Assembly: GCA_038213135.1 (NCBI GenBank)
Contig: JBBQTQ010000039.1
Coordinates: forward strand, 1 to 23,402
From: JBBQTQ01 sp038213135
GTDB lineage: Bacteria > Actinomycetota > Thermoleophilia > Gaiellales > Gaiellaceae
Direction: 5' to 3'
DNA: 23,402 nt
Each line of letters opens with the position of its first letter. Within the stretch, counting starts at the first letter, position 1. This document shows positions 6,847-13,221 of the stretch, piece after piece. The notes under the pieces are model-generated. The model was not told the origin of the DNA, searched no databases, and was given only the letters and a program-made list of their open reading frames with translations. Position numbers and translations under genes: made by a program.

Positions 6847-8237
6847 GTCGTGGGCACCTCTTCGCGCAGCATGCGTCGCAGGATCTTGCCCGAAGGGCTC
6901 TTCGGGAGCTCGTCGACGAACCGGTACTCGCGCGGTCGCTTGAAGCGCGCGAGCGATTCGGAGGCGAGGCAATGGGCGTCGAGGTCCTCGTCGGAGACCT
7001 CGCCGTCGGCGACGATGTAGGCGACGACGCGATGCCCCCAGCGGTCGTCGGGAGCGCCGACAACCGCCACTTCGCGCACGTTCGGGTGCTGGGCGACGAC
7101 GTCCTCCACCTCGAGCGGGTGAACGTTCTCGCCACCCGAGACGATCATGTCGTCGACGCGGCCGACGACCCAGAGGTCGCCGTCGCCGTCGAGCCGTCCG
7201 ACGTCGCCGGTGTGGTACCAGCCGTCTCGGATCGCCTTCTCGTCGGCATCGGGCCGGTTCCAGTACCCGGCGAAGGCCTCGTCGGAGCTCATGTCACAGA
7301 GGATCTCGTCGTCGGCGCCGAGCTGCAGGCGCGCGTTCACGGACGCGCGGCCGGCGCAGCCCGGCTTCGCGGCCTGGCCGCGGTGGACGGAGAACGTGTA
7401 GATCTCGGTCGAGCCGTAGTGGTTCACGAACACGCGCGGCCGGAAGGCCCCGACACAGCGCTCGACGAGCGCGCTCGTCATCGCGGCTCCGGCGTACGCG
7501 AGCGTCTCGACGGACGAGAGGTCGTAGCGCCCGCGGTCCGGATGGCCGACGAGGTCGTGGTAGAGCGTCGGGGCGAGGTAGAGCGAGGTGATCCGCTCGC
7601 GTTCGATCAGCTCGAGGGCGCGTTCGGCTTCCCACTGCGGTTGGAGGACGCAGCAACCGCCGATCAGCGACATCGCGATCAGCGAGTGCATGCCCATCGT
7701 GTGGTAGAGCGGCATCACGAGCAGCGTCCGGTCGCCGAAGCCGTACCCGTGCTGGAGCGCTTGCGAGAGGCCGCCGGCTCGGTCGGCGCGGTGCGAGCGC
7801 GGGACGCCCTTCGGCCGGCCGGTCGTGCCAGAGGTGTAGAGCATCAGGCTCTCGGCGTCGTCAGCAAGGTCGAGCTCGCCCGGATGCTCCTCGGCTGCGA
7901 GGAGGCTGCCGAGGTCGAAGTCCTCGCGCAGCACGAGCTTCGCGCCGGAGTCCTCGACGCAGTAGTCGATGTCGGCCTCGGTCAACCGCCAGCTGATCGG
8001 GACGAACGTGACGCCGAGCCACTGGCAGGCCCAGTAGAGCTCGACCGCCTCGTGGCTGTTGCGGAGGAGGACGGCGAGGCGGTCGCCGCGGCCCAAGCCC
8101 GCCGAGGCCAGGCCGCCGGCCCGACGGGCCGCGCGCTCGCGAAGGTCGCGGTAGGTGAGCCGGAGACCGTCGTGAACCAGTGCCTCGCGCTCGGGGTCGC
8201 GCGCGGCTGCGTACTGAAGGGAGGCCGCGAGATTCAC
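6843..8237 (-). CDS. AMP-forming acyl-CoA synthetase (fatty acid/aromatic acid-CoA ligase type)
   Basis: A 464-residue member of the ANL superfamily. The phosphate-binding loop YTSGTTGRPKG is at 134-144, YGSTE at 274-278, YHTGD at 341-345 and GRVDDMIVSGGENVHP at 359-374, and the catalytic lysine (Lys451) is in PKSPSGKILRR. It activates a carboxylic acid with ATP and transfers it to CoA; chain length or aromatic preference cannot be told. It is a little shorter than the usual 500-550. The GTG at 8237 overlaps the small hydroxylase subunit stop (GTGA), and its stop overlaps the hydratase start. The arrangement implies that the substrate or product of the molybdenum hydroxylase is converted to a CoA thioester. 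Confidence 0.92.
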   Translation of the reverse strand: MNLAASLQYAAARDPEREALVHDGLRLTYRDLRERAARRAGGLASAGLGRGDRLAVLLRNSHEAVELYWACQWLGVTFVPISWRLTEADIDYCVEDSGAKLVLREDFDLGSLLAAEEHPGELDLADDAESLMLYTSGTTGRPKGVPRSHRADRAGGLSQALQHGYGFGDRTLLVMPLYHTMGMHSLIAMSLIGGCCVLQPQWEAERALELIERERITSLYLAPTLYHDLVGHPDRGRYDLSSVETLAYAGAAMTSALVERCVGAFRPRVFVNHYGSTEIYTFSVHRGQAAKPGCAGRASVNARLQLGADDEILCDMSSDEAFAGYWNRPDADEKAIRDGWYHTGDVGRLDGDGDLWVVGRVDDMIVSGGENVHPLEVEDVVAQHPNVREVAVVGAPDDRWGHRVVAYIVADGEVSDEDLDAHCLASESLARFKRPREYRFVDELPKSPSGKILRRMLREEVPTT

Positions 8238-8692
8238 GCGCCGGCCGCCTTCTCGATCGCGTCCACGATCGGCTCGTACCCTGTGCAGCGGCAGATGTGG
8301 CCAGACAGCATGTTCTCGATCTCGGTGCGGGTCGGGGCGCCGTCGCGAGAGAGCAGGTCGGTCGCGGCCATCAGGATCCCCGGGGTGCAGAAGCCGCATT
8401 GCAGCGCATGGCATTCCTTGAACGCGGCCTGAAGCGGATTCAGCTCGCCGTTGCGCGCGATGCCCTCGACGGTCGTCAGCTCCGCGCCGTCGACCTGAAC
8501 TGCGAGCATCAGGCACGCGCGGACGGCGACGCCCTCGAGCAGCACCGTGCAGGCGCCGCAGACGCCGTGCTCGCAGCCGACGTGCGTTCCGGTCAGGCCG
8601 ACCACGTGCCGAAGGAAGTCGGAGAGCAGCAGGCGCGGCTCGACCTCCTCGCGGTAGCGACGGCCGTTGACGGTCACCGCGACCGCGGTCAT
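8234..8692 (-). CDS. coxS: Molybdenum hydroxylase small subunit, two [2Fe-2S] clusters (CoxS-like)
   Basis: A 152-residue iron-sulfur subunit of the xanthine dehydrogenase/CO dehydrogenase family. The plant-ferredoxin-type cluster is ligated by Cys40, Cys45, Cys48 and Cys60 (CEHGVCGACTVLLEG). The second cluster, in the four-helix domain, uses Cys99, Cys102, Cys134 and Cys136 (QCGFCTPG and CRCTGY). All eight ligands are present. The ATG at 8692 overlaps the medium subunit stop (ATGA). It passes electrons from the molybdenum centre to FAD. The symbol indicates subunit type only; the active site of the large subunit is not that of CO dehydrogenase. Confidence 0.94.
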   Translation of the reverse strand: MTAVAVTVNGRRYREEVEPRLLLSDFLRHVVGLTGTHVGCEHGVCGACTVLLEGVAVRACLMLAVQVDGAELTTVEGIARNGELNPLQAAFKECHALQCGFCTPGILMAATDLLSRDGAPTRTEIENMLSGHICRCTGYEPIVDAIEKAAGA

Positions 8693-9483
8693 GCGGCGGC
8701 CCCGCGAGCTCGCGCCACCGCACGGTCGACGAGCACCTCGACGAGGTGGCGCAGGTACTGCGGCGACGCGTGCAGGTGTCCCGGCGGGTCGACCTGCTCG
8801 GCCGCCGAGGCCCCTGGATGCTTCGGGTCGACCTCGACCAGCGTCGGCCGGTCGACGACGGAGCCCAGCCCGACGCGAAGGCCATCGGCACCGGCGGTGA
8901 CCGCGCACATGCAGAGCGCGAAGTCGCCGTGCCGCTGCGCGAGCTCCTCGAAAGCGAAGCTCTCGCCCGGCCTGGGCAGCGGCCAGACCGTCTCGACGAC
9001 GAGCTCGTCCGGTCTCAGCTCGGTTGTGTAGTGGCTGACGAAGAACTCGTCGGCGGGGATCTCGCGACGCCCGTTCTTCGACGCGACCACGACATGGCCG
9101 CCCAAGACCGTGAGAGCAAGCGGCAGCTCTGCGGCGGCGTCGGCGTGGGCGATCGAGCCTGCGAGCGTGCCCCGGTTACGGGTGACGAAGTGCCCGACGA
9201 ACGGCAGCGCCTGCGCCACGAGCGGTATGCGTCGCAGGCGCGGATCGGCCTGCCGAACCAGCGCATCGACACGAAGTGCTCTGTCCGTTTCAGCCACGTT
9301 GTCAAGATCGAAAACATCGTTGATGTCTACCAGGACCGTCGGACGGGCGAGGCGCATGTTCAGCGCGGGAACGAGGCTCTGCCCTCCCGCGAGCACCTTC
9401 GCCTCGGAGCCGTGCTCGGCGAGCAGGTCGAGCACCTCGTCGACGGAGCCGGGCCGCGCGTACTCGAAGCGGCACGGTTTCAC
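8689..9483 (-). CDS. coxM: Molybdenum hydroxylase medium subunit, FAD-binding (CoxM-like)
   Basis: A 264-residue flavoprotein subunit. FAD-binding motifs are AGGQSL (32-37) and TLAGSIAHADAAAE (106-119); the second is usually T-x-GG-S, here with Ala at the first Gly. The CO dehydrogenase C-terminal region follows. There is no cysteine-rich insertion, which argues against the 4-hydroxybenzoyl-CoA reductase beta subunit and its extra [4Fe-4S] cluster. The GTG at 9483 overlaps the large subunit stop (GTGA). It is slightly short compared with the usual ~285 residues. A local AT-richer stretch (about 9275-9345) lies in the N-terminal third without breaking the frame. Confidence 0.92.
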   Translation of the reverse strand: MKPCRFEYARPGSVDEVLDLLAEHGSEAKVLAGGQSLVPALNMRLARPTVLVDINDVFDLDNVAETDRALRVDALVRQADPRLRRIPLVAQALPFVGHFVTRNRGTLAGSIAHADAAAELPLALTVLGGHVVVASKNGRREIPADEFFVSHYTTELRPDELVVETVWPLPRPGESFAFEELAQRHGDFALCMCAVTAGADGLRVGLGSVVDRPTLVEVDPKHPGASAAEQVDPPGHLHASPQYLRHLVEVLVDRAVARARGAAA

Positions 9484-11783
9484 CGCGAGAGCAGCTCCCA
9501 GACCCGTGACGGTGTCAGTGGCAGCTCGACGTCCTCGACGCCGAGGGCGTCTGCGACGGCATTGGCCATCGCCGCGGGCACGCTCATCGTCGTGCCCTCG
9601 CCGAGTCCCTTGGCGCCCAGAGGCGTGAACGGCGACGGCGTCTCGCGGTGGCCGAGCCTGAGGCGAGGAATGTCCGGCGCCGTGGGGCAGAGGTAGTCCA
9701 TGAACGTGCCTGTCAGCAGGTTGCCGTCATCGTCGTAGACGACCCGCTCGAAGAGCGCCGCGCCGATGCCGTGGGCGAATCCCCCGCGAACCTGACCTTC
9801 GGCGAGCAGTGGGTTCAGGAGTCGGCCCGCGTCGTGCACGGTGACGTAGTCGAGCACCCGGACCTCGCCCGTCGCCCGCTCGACCTCGACGACCGCGACG
9901 TCGACGAGGAAGCCGTGGGCGGCCGACGAGGCAACGCGATCGTCGTTGTCCGGGGGCGCGAGATTCGGCGCCGCGAAATAGGCGGTCTCGTACAGGCCCG
10001 CCTCCATGCCTTCGGGTAGCGCGTCGGGATGCCAGTGCGCGATTCCAGCGGCGCGGCGGAGGGAGAGCGACTCGTCGCCGAGGTGGTCGCGGATCGCCTG
10101 CAGCTTCGCTGCGATCTTCTGGGCGGCCAGGTAGACGGCGCCGGTTCCGACACCCGAGAAGCGGGAGGAGTAGTTCCCGGAGGCGACCGTCCAGGCGGTC
10201 GTCGAGGTGTCCACCTCGGTCAGCACTTCGACCTCGTCCGGCTGCACGCCCAGAACGTCGGCGACGACTTGCGCGCAGACGGTCTTGTGACCCTGACCCT
10301 GGGGCGTCGTCGCGATCCGGATGGTGATCCCGCCGAGCGGGCCGATCGCCACCGTCGCGCCCTCGGCGTTCCCAGACTTCGGGAGCGTGCCGGCGCGTTC
10401 CTCGGCCGTCTGGGCGAGCGTGACGTAGCCCATGTTCGAGATCGACGGCTCGACGACGCAGGCGAGACCGATTCCGACGAGCCTGCCCTCGGCGCGCGCT
10501 GCCGCCTGCTCCTCGCGACGCTCGTCGTAGCGCACGAGCTCAAGCGCGTCGTCGAGGCACGCCTCGTAGTCACCGGAGTCGTAGAGGCCGCCCGAGGGCG
10601 TGCGGTATGGGAACGCGTCCGCGGCGATCAGGTTGCGCCGGCGGACAGCGGCGGGGTCGAGCCCGAGCCGACGGGCGCCGATCTCCATCGTCCGCTCGAG
10701 CGGGAAGTAGAGCTGCGGGCCGCCGAAGCCGCGGTTCAGCCCGCTCGGGCAGCGGTTCGTGAGGACGACGCGATTGCGCGCCGCGACGCTGCGGCAACGG
10801 TAGGCGCCGGTCAGCGAACCGTGCATGCGATACGTCGTCGCCGGCTCGGGCGCGCGGAGATAGGCGCCGACGTCCTCGAGCACGTCGTAGCGCAGCGCCA
10901 GCAGCTCCCCGTCGGCGGCGAAAGCGGCCTCGAGCTCCGTCCGGCGCGAGGTGGAAGCCGCGCTGCCTACGAGGTGCTCCAGGCGGTCCTCGGTCCAGCG
11001 AACCGGAACCCCGAGCTTCCGCGACGCGAGTCCGATCAGGACGACGTAGACGTAGACGGCCGCCTTGATGCCGAAGCTGCCGCCCGAGTCGGACGGCGTG
11101 ATCAGGCGGAGCCTCGATCCGGGCAGCCCCAGGGCGCCGGCCGCGACCGAGTGGAGGGTGAACGGCCCCTGGAAGTTGGCCCAGGCCGTGAGCACGCCAG
11201 AGCCCTCGTCCCAGTCGGCCACGACCCCGTACGTCTCGAGCGGCTGGCAGCTCCACCGCGGAAACGTGAAGCGCTCGCGGACGACGAGTGCCGCCTCCGC
11301 AAACGCCGCATCCGGCTCCCCATAGGAGAAGGAGCGGTCGGAGACGAGCTCGCCTTGCTCGGGATCGAGAACAGGGTCGAGCGGCTCGTAGTCGACCTCG
11401 ATCAGCTCCAGGGCGTCCTCCGCGATGTAGCGATCGCGCGCGACGACGACGGCGAGCGGCTCGCCGGCGTAGCGGGCGACGTCGGTCGCGGCGGCGTAAT
11501 AGGGGCGGACACCGTCGACGCCGACCGGGAACGGCCTCGAGAGCTCGAGCACGTCTGCTCCGGTCAGGACGCCGACGACTCCGGGCAGCTCGAGCGCGGC
11601 CGATGGATCGAGGCGCGTGATCCTCGCGTGGGCGAACGCCGAGCGCAGGATCGCCGCATGGCGAACGTTCGCCACCGGCTCGATGTCGTCCATGTAGCGC
11701 CCGAGACCCTTGAGCAGCGCATCGTCCTCGAGTCGCTGCAGGGGGCGCCCGACCCACGTCTCCTGGCCGACGGCGGTCGTCAT
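9480..11783 (-). CDS. coxL: Molybdenum hydroxylase large subunit, molybdopterin-binding (xanthine dehydrogenase family)
   Basis: A 767-residue catalytic subunit. The a/b hammerhead domain covers about residues 20-135. SGGSFGIKA (233-241) binds the cofactor. The active-site loop reads NRGFGGPQ (350-357), as in xanthine dehydrogenase-type enzymes, and has no Cys in the place of the form I CO dehydrogenase AYXCSFR motif. The base-catalyst glutamate is Glu729 in GAKGLGEGT. So it is a Mo-cytosine/pterin hydroxylase of an unknown substrate, probably an N-heterocycle, aldehyde or aromatic acid, rather than CO dehydrogenase. The ATG at 11783 lacks a Shine-Dalgarno; TAGGCT 10 nt upstream may give a near-leaderless transcript. 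In-frame extension further upstream overlaps pfkB and is rejected. Confidence 0.92.
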   Translation of the reverse strand: MTTAVGQETWVGRPLQRLEDDALLKGLGRYMDDIEPVANVRHAAILRSAFAHARITRLDPSAALELPGVVGVLTGADVLELSRPFPVGVDGVRPYYAAATDVARYAGEPLAVVVARDRYIAEDALELIEVDYEPLDPVLDPEQGELVSDRSFSYGEPDAAFAEAALVVRERFTFPRWSCQPLETYGVVADWDEGSGVLTAWANFQGPFTLHSVAAGALGLPGSRLRLITPSDSGGSFGIKAAVYVYVVLIGLASRKLGVPVRWTEDRLEHLVGSAASTSRRTELEAAFAADGELLALRYDVLEDVGAYLRAPEPATTYRMHGSLTGAYRCRSVAARNRVVLTNRCPSGLNRGFGGPQLYFPLERTMEIGARRLGLDPAAVRRRNLIAADAFPYRTPSGGLYDSGDYEACLDDALELVRYDERREEQAAARAEGRLVGIGLACVVEPSISNMGYVTLAQTAEERAGTLPKSGNAEGATVAIGPLGGITIRIATTPQGQGHKTVCAQVVADVLGVQPDEVEVLTEVDTSTTAWTVASGNYSSRFSGVGTGAVYLAAQKIAAKLQAIRDHLGDESLSLRRAAGIAHWHPDALPEGMEAGLYETAYFAAPNLAPPDNDDRVASSAAHGFLVDVAVVEVERATGEVRVLDYVTVHDAGRLLNPLLAEGQVRGGFAHGIGAALFERVVYDDDGNLLTGTFMDYLCPTAPDIPRLRLGHRETPSPFTPLGAKGLGEGTTMSVPAAMANAVADALGVEDVELPLTPSRVWELLSR

Positions 11784-11793
11784 CGGGGGGCGT

Positions 11794-11799
11794 AGCCTA
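11794..11799 (-). promoter_or_regulatory. Candidate -10 element for coxL, overlapping the kinase stop codon
   Basis: TAGGCT on the minus strand begins with the TAG stop of the kinase gene and lies 10 nt before the coxL ATG. It resembles the TAGGAT elements before the VOC and quinone-oxidoreductase genes. No clear -35 was found, so this is a weak call. Confidence 0.3.
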
Positions 11800-12513
11800 C
11801 TGGCGGGCGAGGGCAGCGAGGGCGCCGCAACGGCAGGCCTCGGCGAGCGCGTCGTGCAGCGTCGCTCCGCGGGCGAGCGAGACGAGCAGCCCGGCGGCGA
11901 ACGCATCGCCCGCGCCGAGTGCGTCGATGGGAACCGCCGTGTCGGGCCGCGCCGCGACTTCGACGCCGTCGAGGATCGCGATCGCGCCCGCCGCCCCGCG
12001 CGTGACGCAGGCCAGGCGGCGTCCTTTCGCCAGCTCGTGGACGTTGCCGTGGTTCGCGATCACGGACACGGCTGATGGAATGTCGTGCCGGTTTGCCGCA
12101 TCGAGGACAACCCAAGGCGCGCGGCAGCGCGCCAGCGTCTCGTCCGGCTGCGGGAGATAGCCGGAGACGAGGATGGCGTCCGCTTCGAGCTCCTCGGCGA
12201 GGCTGAACCCGAGATTGGCGCCGCGATCGACGCGGAGCTCACCGTCTGCGAGCAGGAACGTGCCGGTCGGCAGTGTCCTGTCCACCTGAAGCCTCGGCGT
12301 GATCCCCGCGCGAGCGAGCTCCGCCCGCAGCAATCGCCCCGGAGCGTCGTCGCCGGCACGGCCTACGACGCTGGCCTCCGCCCCGAGCGCTCTTGCAGCC
12401 AGAGCGCTGTTGACCGCCGAGCCGCCGGGCCGGACGTCGATCGTCGAATCGTGCCCTCTGCCCGAGGCGGTCACGTCGAGCAACACGTCGCCGACGGCGA
12501 CGAACCGGATCAA
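11797..12513 (-). CDS. PfkB-family carbohydrate/nucleoside kinase (short)
   Basis: A 238-residue ribokinase-like kinase, shorter than the usual 290-320. The N-terminal FVAVGDVLLDVT strand, the sugar-binding GGSAVN (30-35), VTRGAAGAI (170-178) and the ATP/catalytic motif DALGAGDAFAAG (198-209) are present, with Asp203 as the general base and Gly200-Gly202 forming the anion hole. The shortening falls mainly in the middle and C-terminal parts. The TTG at 12513 overlaps the stop of the small gene upstream (TTGA). Its place at the head of a molybdenum hydroxylase operon is unexpected; it may phosphorylate a sugar or nucleoside that feeds the same pathway, or be unrelated. The substrate is not predictable. 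Confidence 0.85.
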   Translation of the reverse strand: MIRFVAVGDVLLDVTASGRGHDSTIDVRPGGSAVNSALAARALGAEASVVGRAGDDAPGRLLRAELARAGITPRLQVDRTLPTGTFLLADGELRVDRGANLGFSLAEELEADAILVSGYLPQPDETLARCRAPWVVLDAANRHDIPSAVSVIANHGNVHELAKGRRLACVTRGAAGAIAILDGVEVAARPDTAVPIDALGAGDAFAAGLLVSLARGATLHDALAEACRCGALAALARQ

Positions 12514-12719
12514 GCTGCCTGTGGGGCGCCCATGTAGGCGAAGGGGTGGTAGTAGACGTCGAGCGCGTTGTCGCGCCGGGCCTCGAGCTCGAAGGTCTCC
12601 TCGGTCTCGGGGTTCTCGACGACCACGGTCAGCCGGTCGGAGACGCGGCTCCAGCGCAGCGAAATCTCGAGCGAGCCGCTCGTGCGGTGGGCGAGCTCCT
12701 TGCCGATCGGGCGCTTCAT
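12510..12719 (-). CDS. Small conserved protein of unknown function, 69 residues
   Basis: The protein has a charged N-terminus, an alternating beta-strand region (SLEISLRWSRVSDRLTVVVENPETEETFELEARRDNALDVYYHPFAYMG) and a short tail. The ending ALD-x-x-x-HPFAY is a pattern I associate with small uncharacterised actinobacterial proteins, but I cannot name a family. No signal peptide, membrane segment or cysteine is seen. The ATG at 12719 has no Shine-Dalgarno, but TAGCTT ends 6 nt upstream, which fits a leaderless transcript. Its stop overlaps the kinase start (TTGA), so it is the first gene of the long minus-strand operon. The coupling and the likely promoter support it being real. Confidence 0.75.
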   Translation of the reverse strand: MKRPIGKELAHRTSGSLEISLRWSRVSDRLTVVVENPETEETFELEARRDNALDVYYHPFAYMGAPQAA

Positions 12720-12725
12720 GAGCGC

Positions 12726-12731
12726 AAGCTA
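12726..12731 (-). promoter_or_regulatory. Candidate leaderless -10 element for the minus-strand operon
   Basis: TAGCTT (minus strand) is followed by exactly 6 nt and then the ATG at 12719, the geometry expected when transcription starts at the start codon. No convincing -35 is visible. If used, it would drive the small protein, kinase, coxLMS, ligase and hydratase. Confidence 0.45.
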
Positions 12732-12764
12732 GCCCACGTTGGGTTAAGCGCGAGCAGAAAAGCG

Positions 12765-13085
12765 TTAGGAGTGTGTGACGACTCTTTCGCTAGCAGCAGC
12801 AACTTGCTCGTCGCTCGGGCCGCCTCCCGCCAGTGCGCGGAAGGCTTCGATCACCGCGCGAGGCTCGCGCGCGTGGCGCGTCGCCGCGAGCGTCAGCGGC
12901 TCGTGGAAGGCGCCGCCGCAGTGCGCGCAGGGCAGCGAGAGACGTGCGAGCAGGCGCCCCGCTTCGCCGCCCGGGAACATGCGCAGGAGCTCGACGATCG
13001 TCGTCGAGCCCTTGATCTCGCGCACCGGCGGCGGTTCCGGCGAGGTACCCGGAGCCGCGAGCCCGATCACGCGCTGTTGGGCCAC
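12765..13085 (-). CDS. DUF1858-like small CxxC protein
   Basis: A 106-residue protein. Residues about 23-85 resemble the DUF1858 (hybrid-cluster-protein-associated disulfide) domain: an initial EIKGSTTIVELLRMFPG, a helix GRLLARL, then CAHC (Cys53, Cys56) and a helical EPLTLAATRH...VIEAFRAL. Such domains are small helical modules with two cysteines, thought to bind redox partners or metals; function is not established. The GTG at 13085 is chosen because TACACT ends 6 nt upstream (leaderless geometry). An in-frame ATG at 13112 adds 9 residues that do not resemble the family. No neighbour overlaps it, and it is probably monocistronic. The family call is by pattern only. Confidence 0.65.
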   Translation of the reverse strand: MAQQRVIGLAAPGTSPEPPPVREIKGSTTIVELLRMFPGGEAGRLLARLSLPCAHCGGAFHEPLTLAATRHAREPRAVIEAFRALAGGGPSDEQVAAASERVVTHS

Positions 13086-13091
13086 GCGCCC

Positions 13092-13097
13092 AGTGTA
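13092..13097 (-). promoter_or_regulatory. Candidate leaderless -10 element for the DUF1858-like gene
   Basis: TACACT on the minus strand is separated by 6 nt from the GTG at 13085. It supports the shorter start and a leaderless mRNA. No strong -35 was found. Confidence 0.4.
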
Positions 13098-13130
13098 GGC
13101 GCGCAGCCTCACGGTTCAGGCCGGCCGACA

Positions 13131-13149
13131 CCCCCACCCTGGGTGGGGG
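13131..13149. terminator. GC-rich hairpin downstream of the LarA-like gene
   Basis: CCCCCACCC (13131-13139) and GGGTGGGGG (13141-13149) are a 9-bp inverted repeat; the innermost pairs must open to form a loop. It lies about 70 bp past the stop of the minus-strand LarA-like gene and upstream of the DUF1858-like promoter. No T-run follows on the minus strand, so it may be a Rho-independent-like stop without a U-tract, or an operator-type palindrome. Confidence 0.4.
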
Positions 13150-13201
13150 AAGAACCCCTTTCCCCTACCGGCGAGGCTAGCGGAGAACCCCGTACGGATT
13201 C

Positions 13202-13221
13202 GTGCCGATTGTGTGCCGATT
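13202..13221. repeat. Short tandem repeat, two copies of GTGCCGATT at 11-bp period
   Basis: GTGCCGATT occurs at 13202-13210 and 13213-13221, the second copy touching the stop codon of the LarA-like gene. An 11-bp period is about one helical turn, so it could be a protein-binding site or a slippage duplication at the 3' end. Function unknown. Confidence 0.4.

Noticed and set aside
6972..8432. 486-codon plus-strand frame opposite the CoA ligase
   Set aside because: Low-complexity shadow composition; the ligase on the other strand has every family motif.
8689..9483. 4-hydroxybenzoyl-CoA reductase FAD subunit
   Set aside because: The extra cysteine-rich [4Fe-4S] insertion is absent, although the CoA ligase nearby made this attractive.
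9480..11783. True form I CO dehydrogenase large subunit
   Set aside because: The active-site loop is NRGFGGPQ and lacks the cysteine of the form I motif.
10029..11795. 588-codon open frame on the plus strand opposite coxL
   Set aside because: Its peptide is rich in Arg, Asp, Gly and Ala with no domain, and the minus strand carries a complete, motif-rich hydroxylase subunit. It is a high-GC antisense shadow.
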